Part shown: positions 1 through 7,471 of the stretch, in pieces
Layout of the letters: each line of letters opens with the position of its first letter
Position numbering within the stretch: position 1 is the stretch's first letter
From: Penaeus vannamei
Lineage: Eukaryota > Arthropoda > Malacostraca > Decapoda > Penaeidae
Length of the DNA: 10,000 nt
Assembly: GCF_042767895.1 (NCBI RefSeq)
Contig: NC_091576.1
Coordinates: forward strand, 22,554,586 to 22,564,585
Direction of reading: 5' to 3'
Notes under the pieces: generated by a model
What the model was told of the DNA's origin: nothing
Databases searched by the model: none
The model's input: the letters and a program-made list of their open reading frames with translations, nothing else
Made by a program: the position numbers and the translations under genes

Positions 1-100
1 ATATATATATATATATATACACATATACATATACATACATTTGTAGATACATATTTATAATATACATATACTATATATACATATGCACATATACATATGT

Positions 101-178
<78 letters not shown>
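1..178. repeat. Compound AT / AC / TA microsatellite
   Basis: Three tracts are joined by TACATA-like spacers: (AT) at 1-19, (AC)12 at 101-124 and (TA)22 at 134-177. The spacers are themselves decayed TATACA repeats, so the whole block is one compound microsatellite. The first tract touches the window edge and may extend beyond it. No gene is seen here or in the 240 bases that follow. Confidence 0.95.
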
Positions 179-179
<1 letters not shown>

Positions 180-425
180 CTATGCACACGTGTATTTTTT
201 CTTCATATTTTCACATTCGGATGTATTTATGCACGTATATCTATTCACCACCGCCGCCTTGATATAAGCAAAGCACCATTTTTGCCATTGGTTTCACAAA
301 TAAAAACACTAATGGCTAGACGTACTGACCTTCTGTTGTATTTTCTTTATTCCTTTATTCGTTCGTCCGTTAACGAGAATCTTGTTCGAACTTTTCTGGT
401 TTGTCATCAGTTTCTCAGGTGCCGG

Positions 426-608
426 TTTCTCTCTTTCTTTCTCTCTTTCTCTCTCTCTCTTTCGTTCTCTCGTTCTCTCGTTCTTTCTCTCTTTCTTTCT
501 TTCTTTTTCTCTCTTTCTTTCTCTTTCTTTCTTTTTCTCTCTTTCTTTTCCCTCTTTCTTTTTCTCTTTCTTTTTCTCTTTCTCGCTCTAGCTCTAGCTC
601 TAGCTCTC
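426..608. repeat. CT/TTTC polypyrimidine tract ending in GCTCTA repeats
   Basis: About 180 bases are almost purely C and T, made of mixed CT, TTTC and TTTTCTC units broken by occasional TCG. The tract ends in three exact GCTCTA hexamers (585-602) and a partial fourth. Reading frames through it give only Ser/Phe/Leu runs, or Glu/Arg/Lys on the other strand, and are by-products of the repeat. Confidence 0.93.
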
Positions 609-793
609 TGTCAGAGAAAGAGAGACCATAAGAGGGAGACGGAGCGTGTGAAACGGGGCACACTAAAAAGGAAGAGGGAGATGAGAGAAGGGGATACTGG
701 AAATTTGACAAAAATAGCCAGCATATGAAGAAAGCGACGGGAGGTTGGGAAGGAAATATAACGAAATGAGACAGACATTTTAGACACAGACAG

Positions 794-798
<5 letters not shown>
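609..798. other. Purine-rich spacer, no gene seen
   Basis: This spacer separates the CT tract from the GA tract and is itself rich in GAGA and AGGGAG words on the + strand. The strand bias in base composition therefore flips at about position 610. No start codon with plausible coding content, splice signals or RNA gene is seen. Confidence 0.6.

Positions 799-885
<87 letters not shown>
799..885. repeat. (GA)43 microsatellite
   Basis: An uninterrupted GA dinucleotide tract of 87 bases. Frames on either strand yield only alternating Glu/Arg or Ser/Leu and are not genes. Such perfect long GA arrays are common in penaeid shrimp genomes (established knowledge). Confidence 0.98.
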
Positions 886-890
<5 letters not shown>

Positions 891-2100
891 CATACCGACA
901 GAGTGATAGAGAGGGAAGGGAACCAGGAATAAGACCTATACAAATACGAAAAAAAAAACATTCACCAGTACTATACAACTGTAATCAGTTCCCCCTATCA
1001 CCCATTTTCATTCTCTTACTTAACTCCCAACAAGAATACACGATACTATACGTAACCTACACTCTCACACGATCCATTGCCACGTGTGTATCAGCCACCA
1101 ACACACAGGACTACCATTGTACACAGGGGCAGGGCTAACACTACTCTCACGTGGTAAAACAACACAACATGGGAAGGTATCCTGGCGCTATGGCATCTCA
1201 GTCCTAATAACTAGCTTAATTTTCAAACTAGTGAGGATCGAAAGGTATCGTTGCTGTTGTGTGGTAGTTTGGTGGTCCTTTTTTATGAGGAGAAATGATC
1301 GTGTTTTGTTTAAAGAGGTTGTTTTGAAGTGGGTCTCTGTGAGTTTGTTTGGAAAATGTTTGTAAACGTTTGTGGTGGTTTGGTTATGTTATGGTTTATG
1401 TTTTGTGCTGGTTAAAAGGAAGGCAATGGATGTAAGATCATCCAAGGAGTTCCTTGATATATACATATATAAAACTGATTGATTTGTATAAATATTACGT
1501 GTGTAAAATAACTCTCTTCACAGGAATGTAACATCAGATCCATATTATAAAAATATCGGCATAGGTAATTAAAATACATTTATTTGATGTCAATAATAAA
1601 TTTTGCTATACAATAGTAGCTACTGCATAAAGTGACTTCATCTGCTACATATAATCATGTTCAACATTATTAGGTAAATGATTTTGTCTTTTTAGTTATT
1701 TCATGTATCTTACTCTTTTTTATTGTTTTACATCCAAATCTGTAAGTTTGTTTATTTGACATTATATCTTCAGCCGTCATTTACGCTAAACATTACCATT
1801 TAAGAAAGTAAATTAAAGTTGGCGTCTGTTTTTTGCAAACATATTTTTGTATCTTTCATTTTCTATTGTAGGCCTATTTTATTTTTGTTATTTTCTTTTA
1901 TCTTCTAAATGCCCGTATGTAATTAATATTTTATCGGACAATGATGGGTATTTACGTATAAGGTACTGATGAATGCGCAATGAAATGAAGTGAAGATTAG
2001 TCCATAAAAAATATATTCATATATACAAAATCTATGAAAGAAAGGTATGCAGAGAGACAACAACTCTGAAATTAGGCCTGTAGTTCATATTTCAACATTG
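886..2100. other. AT-rich stretch without recognised gene
   Basis: No supported gene was found. A 93-codon frame at 1084-1365 is rich in Val/Cys/Trp from GT-rich DNA and has no recognisable domain. From about 1430 onward the DNA is strongly AT-rich with frequent stops in all frames and scattered ATATATAC and AATAAA-like words. It is best read as intergenic or intronic sequence. Confidence 0.6.
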
Positions 2101-2375
2101 ATCAACTCTTACACCATTTCCAGCATATATATAGTATATACATGGCACGCAATTATATGAAAATATGTTAGGAAAAACAAGAAAGCGTTTTTGTTTTTTT
2201 TTTCTTTCTCTGTTTCGTGCAGGGGATTGAAACAAGTTCGGTTTCGCCTCCACTATGCTCGTCACGTGATGAGACTGAGCGCGCCCGCGTGTCGTGCAGG
2301 TGGTGTGTGTGCTGACTCCGCCCAGCTCACGCACACACCCATACACACGCGGTCGTTCACTCGCCCTCACATGTA

Positions 2376-2377
<2 letters not shown>
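2101..2377. other. Short CpG-richer patch beside a CA repeat
   Basis: At 2255-2335 the DNA changes to a CpG-richer patch, with a CACGTG palindrome at 2263-2268, GCGCGCCCGCG and a GACTCCGCCC box. A TATATATAG lies at about 2124-2132. A promoter is conceivable, but no transcript or first exon can be tied to it in either direction, so no regulatory role is claimed. Confidence 0.3.

Positions 2378-2433
<56 letters not shown>
2378..2433. repeat. (CA)28 microsatellite
   Basis: A perfect CA tract of 56 bases. It is preceded by interrupted CACACACCCATACACACGC words from about 2329 and followed by ACCCATACACAC. Reading frames through it give only Thr/His alternation. Confidence 0.98.
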
Positions 2434-2435
<2 letters not shown>

Positions 2436-2587
2436 AACCCATACACACTTGAAATATATGCATATATTATGATCTAGCCCCAACTACAAGTGAGCCAAAA
2501 CACGGCTTACATACGTATCATTTAACCAGTAACAGTATTGAAAATTCATAGTCGAAACTTAAGAAAAGAGAACGAAACATGTTTTTT

Positions 2588-2660
2588 AATAAACAACGCA
2601 GATCTACTTAACACTTTTTTAACAAACAACGCAGATCTACTTAACACTTTTTTTAATAAA
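2588..2660 (+). repeat. 33/34-bp tandem duplication with a partial third copy
   Basis: A unit starting AATAAACAACGCAGATCTAC occupies 2588-2620. It recurs as AACAAACAACGCAGATCTAC at 2621-2654, differing by one substitution and one extra T in the closing T run. A third copy starts with AATAAAC at 2655 and then diverges. The near-identity of the first two copies indicates a recent duplication, perhaps by slippage at the flanking T runs. Confidence 0.93.
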
Positions 2661-2937
2661 CTTCACAGAGTACTGAATACTGTCGACTAAATGGGAATTC
2701 GGTTCTAAAGACGAGTCTGAATACGGAACGAGCAGCTGTCTCGCTGGCGCCCCTGGTATGGAGACCGATGTTGAAATATTTTGGCGGTGTCGTTGTCCAT
2801 GGGTTGTCGCGCGTGGGTCCGGGCCGGGGGCATAGGGGTATTGCGTCTCGTGGGCACGCAGATGGCAGCAGCGTTTGTGCTACTGATCATTGCTGTACGG
2901 GGATCGAGTATCTTTTTTCGGGGCTCTATTCAGCGGC
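2661..2937. other. GC-richer lead-in to the minisatellite, no gene assigned
   Basis: GC content rises from about 2710. Short frames exist on both strands: 2768 onward on +, and 2890-2705 on - with 61 codons. Neither shows a recognisable motif, and the + frame runs straight into the tandem array. No clear exon with matching splice sites could be defined. Confidence 0.4.
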
Positions 2938-3436
2938 GCCCCTTCCGCGCTCTTCCTCTACCCTTGTGAGCCCCTTCCGCGCTCTACTTCTACACCTGTG
3001 GGCAACTTTCACGCCCTTCGTCTACCCCTGTGGCCCCATCGGCGCTATATTATCCCTGTGGGTCCCTTTCACGCTCTCACTCTAACCCTGTGGCCCCATC
3101 CGCGCTCTCCCTCTACCCCTGTGACCCCTTCCACGCTCTCCCTCTACCCCTGTGACCCCTTCCGCGCTCTTCTATCCCTGTGGGTCCCTTTCACGCTCTC
3201 ACTCTAACCCTGTGGCCCCATCCGCGCTCTCCCTCTACCCCTGTAACCCTTTCCACGCTCTCCCTCTACCCCTGTGACCCCTTCCACGCTCTCCCTCTAC
3301 CCCTGTGACCCCTTCCGCGCTCTTCTATCCCAGTGGGTCCCTTTCACGCTCTCACTCTAACCCTGTGGCCCCATCCGCGCTCTCCCTCTACCCCTGTGAT
3401 CCCTTCCGTGCTCTCCCTTTACCCGTGGGGCCCTTG
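2938..3436 (+). repeat. ~31-bp minisatellite, about 16 units, with higher-order blocks
   Basis: The unit is close to CCCCTTCCGCGCTCTCCCTC followed by TACCCCTGTGA. Variants carry CCACGCTC for CCGCGCTC, TGTGGCCCCAT for TGTGACCCC, and TATCCCTGTGGGTCCC. The last variant recurs at 3051, 3173 and 3326, spacings of 122 and 153 bases (about four and five units), so groups of units were copied together. Several reading frames pass through the array and give rotating Pro/Leu/Ala-rich peptides. The 31-base period shifts frame at each unit, so these are by-products. Confidence 0.95.
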
Positions 3437-4345
3437 TACCATCACGGCTTTACAATAATCGGGCATCTCCCATCCTCTAAGTTAATTCTATGATAAAGAT
3501 CCGCTAGACTTCATAAGCTGCTCTCACGGGCCGCCCAGAAAGCATGGCCCAGCGAAAGTTGCGTCTCTTCTCCCTATTCGTGGACTCCGCTGCTGCCCCG
3601 GTGTTTGCCGAGCAGAGAGAACGAATAGGAACTCTAAGGACAATAAGCTATGGTGTGGAGCAATGACGAATCTGTAATCAGTACAAAAGATAATGATAAT
3701 GAAAAAGTAAAATCTACTTGCATATACTCGAGCAGTGGTAGTGCGGTACATTGACGTTTTGGTAGATTGTGGTAGTTTCTAAACCACGCGTTTGTTTTTT
3801 CCTCAACGCTGCAACCACATACCTCTGCCTCGGTGTTAAAAAGCGCGCGAACACCCCTTCCTCCTTTTCTGTCAGCAGCCGCATTTCATCTCCACGTATT
3901 TTGAAGAGCACGCCACAGCTTGTAGTGAGAACGGGCATTCATTTTGGCTTGGGGACTCGGGTCGGTCTATGAAAACATTCACGTTACATTTCACACTATC
4001 TTCTGGTTGTGAATTATTCGTGTATTTCACGTATTTTAGATTAGATTTCTCCTAATCATAATTTTTTTCGTAGATATTACTCTGATTATAAATAAAGCAG
4101 AATGAAGAAATATAAAAGCGTCATCTGTAAAGAACAAATACCGTTTATATTTTTGTTTATGAACAATTCATGGATTTCAAGCATGAATGCACACTCGAAT
4201 GTAGTAGTTTTTAGAGGTTCGAGTTTGTGTGTGTCTGACTATCTGCGTGTGCTGTACATACCGTGCATATGCACTGTATGACACTATAACATGATATAAA
4301 ATTCTTAATGACATGGACTCATATATTCTCTTGTTCGTATTCCAG
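3437..4345. other. Unassigned stretch upstream of the exon cluster
   Basis: No gene is assigned. Two short frames were noted. One begins at an ATG in fair context (3544, GCATGG) and runs 40 codons to a TGA at 3664-3666, starting MAQRKLRLFS. The other is a 74-codon frame on the - strand from an ATG at 3938 down to 3714. Both lie in moderately GC-rich DNA (3540-3970) with no recognisable domain. From 3970 to 4300 the DNA is AT-rich with an AATAAA at 4091-4096. The last ~25 bases before 4346 form a pyrimidine-rich splice-acceptor context. Confidence 0.4.
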
Positions 4346-4581
4346 ATTGCTCCAGCTGTTCCCTCTTCACTTGGCTTCCTCTCCCACGAGGCGGTACCAT
4401 CCCCGTCACCGCCTTCTGCCACGTCGCAGGCCCACTTTCCGCAATGGATCATCCTTCGGTACTGGAGCCGTCGCGGGCCTCATCTCGACGATCGGCCTGT
4501 GGGAGGACGCGGTGCCCTACGCGGTGTGGGGCCACGTCCTCGTCTTCGTGTGTCTCCTGGTGCAAGAAGGGGGCTTTCGAG
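4346..4581 (+). pseudogene. Exon-like block, possibly a decayed MFS/SLC22-type transporter segment
   Basis: A GC-rich 236-base block is bounded by an acceptor (TTGTTCGTATTCCAG, AG at 4344-4345) and a consensus donor (GAG|GTGAGT at 4581/4582). The frame with coding-like GC third positions over about 4450-4565 reads AGLISTIGLWEDAVPYAVWG and then a hydrophobic stretch. That is reminiscent of the last two membrane helices of SLC22-type transporters. Earlier in the block LLQLFP in that frame and RGGTIPVTAFCHVAG in the next frame also look transporter-like, so the resemblance is spread over two frames. Only the third reading, with KKGAFE at its end, joins the downstream GPAT exon in phase. The transporter idea is inference from pattern only. 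The block could instead be a real exon of unknown kind or a chimeric assembly join. Confidence 0.3.
4564..4581 (+). CDS. GPAT4: Exon end of a GPAT3/4-like acyltransferase (KKGAFE)
   Basis: Six codons, AAG AAG GGG GCT TTC GAG, end exactly at a perfect donor GTGAGT with phase 0, and the 5404 exon begins in phase 0. Animal GPAT3/4 proteins have a KKGSFE-like stretch immediately before the block encoded by that exon, so residues and phase both fit. What does not fit is the DNA upstream. The FPEGTC acyltransferase motif expected about 15 residues earlier is absent from all three frames. Either the true exon is very short with an acceptor close by (the CAAG at 4563-4566 is a weak candidate), or this is a stray copy of the exon end and the real one lies outside the window. 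The assignment is good for the motif and uncertain for its use in mRNA. Confidence 0.5.
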
Positions 4582-4773
4582 GTGAGTTTTTGTGTCAGTT
4601 GTTGTTTGTTTGTTTGTTTGTCGCGATAGAAGGGGGCCTTCGAGTAGAGATTTTTGTGTCAATTGTTTTTGTTTGTTTGTTGCGATTGAAGGAGGCCTTT
4701 ATGTTGGTTTCTTGCCCTTGTTTATATTTGTTGTTTTGTTTTATTTTATTTATTTATCTTTTTTTTTCGATAG

Positions 4774-4788
4774 AAGGGGGCCTTTGAG
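4774..4788 (+). other. Candidate 15-nt in-frame microexon or decoy exon (KGAFE)
   Basis: Copy 4 of the array has every sign of a tiny exon. A T-rich tract ends in CGATAG (AG at 4772-4773). Then come fifteen bases AAG GGG GCC TTT GAG, then GTGAGT. It is in phase 0 at both ends, so inclusion would add five residues without a frame change, or it could stand in for the end of the upstream exon. Vertebrate-type exon definition works poorly on 15 nt, so use is unproven. Confidence 0.3.
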
Positions 4789-5031
4789 GTGAGTTTATTG
4801 CCCTTATTTTTATTTGTTGTTTTTTGGGGGATAGAAGAGGGACCTCTGTGGTGAGTTTTTGTGTCTTCTTTTTATTTGTGGTGTTCGTTCCTATGGAAGG
4901 GGGTCTTTAGGGTGAGTTTTGTGTGGGTGAAAGGGCGGTCTAGAGGTAAGTGTTTTTTTATTTCCATTTGTTGTATCTGTTCTGCTGGAAGGAGTGGGGC
5001 CTCATGTGATATATCTGCATATTTTTGATAG

Positions 5032-5033
<2 letters not shown>

Positions 5034-5078
<45 letters not shown>
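5034..5078. repeat. (TA)22 microsatellite in intron
   Basis: A perfect TA tract of about 45 bases lies inside the intron between the 4581 donor and the 5404 exon. It is followed by the decayed continuation GTATGTATATATATC. Confidence 0.97.
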
Positions 5079-5086
<8 letters not shown>

Positions 5087-5203
5087 ATATATCTGTTACC
5101 TATCACCTGATAGACAGTGGGGAAGGGAGGGAGAGGAGCGGTTTTTTAACGCTAAAGTTTTTCTTTTAGTTATACCATACGAGAACGTTGTTCTTGTTAT
5201 TGG

Positions 5204-5380
5204 TATTAATATCATTACCATTATTATCATTATCATTACTATCATTATCATCATATCATTATCACCTCATCATTGTCATTATCATCATCTTTATCACCAC
5301 ATCATTATCATTATCATCATCTCATCATTATTATCATCATTATCACTACCATAATCATTATCTCATCATTATTATTATCT
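5204..5380 (+). repeat. TTATCA/ATCATT trinucleotide-rich tract
   Basis: About 175 bases are built from ATT, ATC and ACC triplets (TTATCATTATCATTA with CACCTCATC interruptions). The + strand is almost free of G. It forms the 3' third of the intron and runs into a C15 tract next to the splice acceptor. Frames through it encode Ile/His/Ser/Leu runs only. Confidence 0.93.
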
Positions 5381-5403
5381 CCCCCCCCCCCCCCCGCCGG
5401 CAG
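5381..5403 (+). promoter_or_regulatory. Splice acceptor with a C15 polypyrimidine tract
   Basis: Fifteen consecutive C (5381-5395) are followed by GCCGGCAG, and the exon starts at 5404. The phase of the downstream exon confirms the AG at 5402-5403. A pure C run as the pyrimidine tract, preceded by a G-poor repeat, is unusual. Poly(C)-binding proteins are a known class that recognises such tracts, but any role here is inference. Confidence 0.75.
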
Positions 5404-5591
5404 ATCGACAGCGTGATCTACCCGATCGCCATCCGGTTCGACCCCCGCTACGGCGACCCCTTCTGGTACCAGGACACCTTCGGCCAGTACATCCTGAGCA
5501 TGATGACGTCATGGGCCATCGTGTGCGACGTGTGGTACCTCCCGCCCACGCGCAGGGGACCCAGGGAGTCGGGGGCGGCCTTCGCGAGTAG
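5404..5591 (+). CDS. GPAT4: GPAT3/4-like glycerol-3-phosphate acyltransferase, penultimate exon
   Basis: The exon encodes 62 full codons plus two bases of the next. It starts IDSVIYPIAIRFDPRYGDPF, the P-containing motif IV region of the PlsC/LPLAT acyltransferase fold. It continues through MMTSWAIVCDVWYLPP, a stretch highly characteristic of animal GPAT3/GPAT4, and ends with AAFASR. These enzymes sit in the ER membrane and on lipid droplets. They transfer an acyl chain from acyl-CoA to sn-glycerol-3-phosphate, making lysophosphatidic acid for triglyceride and phospholipid synthesis. The length is within a few residues of the human proteins over this block. The exon is very GC-rich and stop-free. 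The upstream AG (5402-5403) and downstream AG|GTGGGT donor (5591/5592) give phase 0 in and phase 2 out, matching the next exon. An alternative donor at 5595/5596 (TGG|GTAAAT) would break the frame match. Motifs I-III would lie in exons outside or upstream. GPAT3 versus GPAT4 cannot be told apart from this exon. Confidence 0.9.
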
Positions 5592-5982
5592 GTGGGTAAA
5601 TGAATTTGTGTGTGTGTGTGAGATTGTGATTGTATGTGTCTGTGTTTGTGTGTGTGTCTTGTTCTTTAAATTTTCTCCATTTTCTATTATTTCCTATTTT
5701 TTATTACTTTTCTGCATTTGTATCAATTTTTGATAGTTATTCTAAATACATTTATAGTAACTGGCCTTTTTTCGTAGCAATTCTCTACTTAGTATTTTTC
5801 TTTAGTTATACCATCATTTTGTAAAGTAATTTCCCATTTTCTCTCATTATTTACCATAAAGTACGTTATTCCTTACTTATTCTCTAGTTAGTTCCCCCCT
5901 TTTTCAACATTCGGCATTTTTCTTTAGTTATACCCTCATTTTTCTGAAGTTATTTCCCATTTTCTCCCGTTTTCTATCAAAG
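5592..5982 (+). other. Intron between the last two GPAT exons
   Basis: The 391-base intron begins GTGGGTAAATG, passes a TG-rich stretch (5606-5659) and is otherwise T-rich. It ends in TTTTCTATCAAAG with AG at 5981-5982. Splicing joins AG of 5590-5591 to A5983 as an AGA (Arg) codon, reproducing the FA-x-R-V continuity of the family. No other gene is seen in it. Confidence 0.8.
5794..5966 (+). repeat. Two ~50-bp direct repeats 122 bp apart (TTTAGTTATACC repeat)
   Basis: ATTTTTCTTTAGTTATACC, then CATTTT..GAAGT/AAGTAATTTCCCATTTTCTC, occurs from 5794 to about 5843 and again from 5916 to about 5966 with a few changes. The core TTTAGTTATACC is also present at 5165-5176 in the preceding intron. The second copy abuts the acceptor of the last exon. 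Confidence 0.8.
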
Positions 5983-6204
5983 AGTACAGGGCTTGATCGC
6001 TCACAAGGGAGGCTTCGTCCAGTTGGCTTGGGACGGATCTAGACCTTCCAGAACACGAAGAATAAGGCATGGAGAAGAAAACAAGAAGAATGGAAACAAG
6101 CGCAACAGAGAGAATATGCGAGACACTTGAGTGATACATGTGAGGAAAGTGAGAAGCGAGGGGAAGAGAAGAGGGGCGACTATGATGATAAAAGAAGAGG
6201 ATAA
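5983..6204 (+). pseudogene. GPAT4: GPAT3/4-like last exon with one frame break
   Basis: Joined to the previous exon, the sequence reads R-VQGLIAHKGGFVQLAWDG. This matches the RVKSAIARQGGLVDLLWDG-type block that precedes the C-terminus in animal GPAT3/4. It then breaks. The continuing frame becomes unlike the family and stops at TGA 6128-6130. A different frame, open from 6043, reads TFQNTKNKAWRRKQEEWKQA and on to QQREYARHL, which fits the basic K/Q-rich family tail. That frame ends at TAA 6202-6204 after a polar stretch rich in Glu, Arg and Lys, somewhat longer than in vertebrates. Restoring one frame requires a gain of one base (or equivalent) between 6038 and 6043, just after WDGS. The cause could be a true frameshift making this copy non-functional, an allele, or a consensus indel error. 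The acceptor at 5981-5982 is supported by phase. Recognition of the exon is strong; the pseudogene label is uncertain. Confidence 0.8.
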
Positions 6205-6430
<226 letters not shown>

Positions 6431-6436
6431 AATAAA
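6431..6436 (+). terminator. Candidate polyadenylation signal AATAAA
   Basis: This is the first canonical AATAAA after the GPAT stop codon, 227 bases downstream and just beyond the GA tract. A second AATAAA lies at 6747-6752. Position fits a 3' end but there is no transcript evidence, and the hexamer is frequent by chance in this AT-rich DNA. Confidence 0.4.
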
Positions 6437-7446
6437 AGGAATAATAATAATACCCATTCTTAAGAAAATTCGCCCACGTACCTTGCTCGTTCGTCAGACA
6501 CGTGACCAGACAACCAGAAGGTCGATTTTTGCAACAAAGGGCGAAGTTCGGCGTAGCGAAAGCAGCAACAGCAACTCATAAATACGGGGTTATTGCAGCC
6601 AGACGATTCTTCAGAGTTCAAAGGATTATTTATAGTGATTCACGAAGAGTACAGAAGTTCTTTTAAGTCCGTCGTTAAGTTTGAATCTGAACCCATTTTT
6701 TATTCTGCCTGTGACGGGTTTTATATAAACAAAATCGGAATATTACAATAAATTATCGTATTTCGAGTCAGACTTTTACCTTCAAAATATTAGATTAATT
6801 TCATTCCATCTGTGCGCTCACTTCACAGTACTTTTATTATTGCTCATCCATGTCATCTCAGTCATGTTCATAATCATACTATTGTCAAGATCATGTCTTT
6901 TATTACAAAATGTCTCTTAGTTTGTATTTGTGTGAAATCAAACTGTCTTTTCTTTTGTATATTTTCTGTTTTATTACTGTTGATTTTTTATGTGAGATAA
7001 AACTGAAAATTAAATAAATGTCTTAAATGAGACAAGAAAGTTGACTGATTATCCTTATTCAAGATTCTATAAACATATCACCCTCCTGCGTTTTATATAG
7101 AACCAGCATGACCTCATTTCAGTTCCATATAATACAATTACAAAAGAAAATTGGGACAGATTCAGGAGCGAAACCAATAAGAATGCTCTTAAATATTCTT
7201 GAACTTGTCATAGTATTTCGCACAATTAGTCTAGGATTCATAAATGCCTCACATTAGTTATGTACCTCGGTGCTTTGTTAGGAAGAAAAGGTGTATATAA
7301 GCACTCTCTCATTATTTCCTTTGTTTATATATATAAATACAAAACACAGGTAGATTCGTAAAGGTAAATGGAGAGGGGAATGTTAGAAAAATATTGTTAC
7401 ATGGAGGAAATGAGAGATAGGGAGATTATTACATTCATTTAGGGAA
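6437..7446. other. AT-rich stretch, no gene seen
   Basis: Frames are short and broken on both strands. A slightly GC-richer segment at 6470-6610 contains a CACGTGA (6500-6506), but no exon could be defined with splice sites. From 6610 to 7446 the sequence is AT-rich with no repeat longer than a few units. It is likely intergenic. Confidence 0.55.
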
Positions 7447-7471
7447 AGAGAGAGAGAGAGAGAGAGAGAGA
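7447..7471. repeat. (AG)12 microsatellite
   Basis: A short perfect AG tract of 25 bases in otherwise AT-rich DNA. Confidence 0.95.

Larger units (their letters stand above)
4564..5010 (+). repeat. Decayed ~60-bp tandem array containing exon end and 5' splice site
   Basis: The motif GAAGGGGGCCTTTGAGGTGAGT followed by TTTTTGTGTC and T/G-rich TTTGTTTGTTTG filler recurs in decayed form starting near 4564, 4628, 4688, 4772, 4833, 4894, 4929 and 4987. Spacing is mostly 58-64 bases, with one gap of about 85 and one of 35. The first copy is the end of the 4346-4581 block. Copies 2 and 4 still encode KGAFE. Five copies retain a consensus donor: GTGAGT at 4582, 4789, 4851 and 4912, and GTAAGT at 4946. 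The array fills the first half of the intron. Confidence 0.8.

Noticed and set aside
282..978. Several long frames on both strands, up to 187 codons
   Set aside because: They consist of Ser/Leu/Phe or Glu/Arg/Lys runs generated by the CT and GA repeats, and some lack an ATG. No domain or splice support.
1084..1365. 93-codon + frame as a gene
   Set aside because: Composition follows GT-rich DNA, no recognisable motif, and no exon boundaries or conserved pattern.
2221..2335. Promoter or CpG island
   Set aside because: Only about 100 bases, and a TATA word and GC box alone are weak evidence. No first exon is seen on either strand.
2938..3436. CRISPR-like array
   Set aside because: Units are directly contiguous with no unique spacers, in eukaryotic-type DNA.
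2768..3493. Proline-rich repeat protein in the minisatellite
   Set aside because: The ~31-base period changes frame at each unit, all three frames give similar rotating peptides, and they end within the array.
3714..3938. 74-codon - strand frame with an ATG (starts MPVLTTSCGVLFK)
   Set aside because: Sequence looks fairly protein-like, but there is no family resemblance, no splice or polyadenylation context, and the length is within chance for this GC content.
5592..5595. Alternative donor at 5595/5596 (TGG|GTAAAT) for the GPAT exon
   Set aside because: It would put the last exon out of phase. The 5591/5592 donor gives an Arg codon across the junction and keeps family residues in line.
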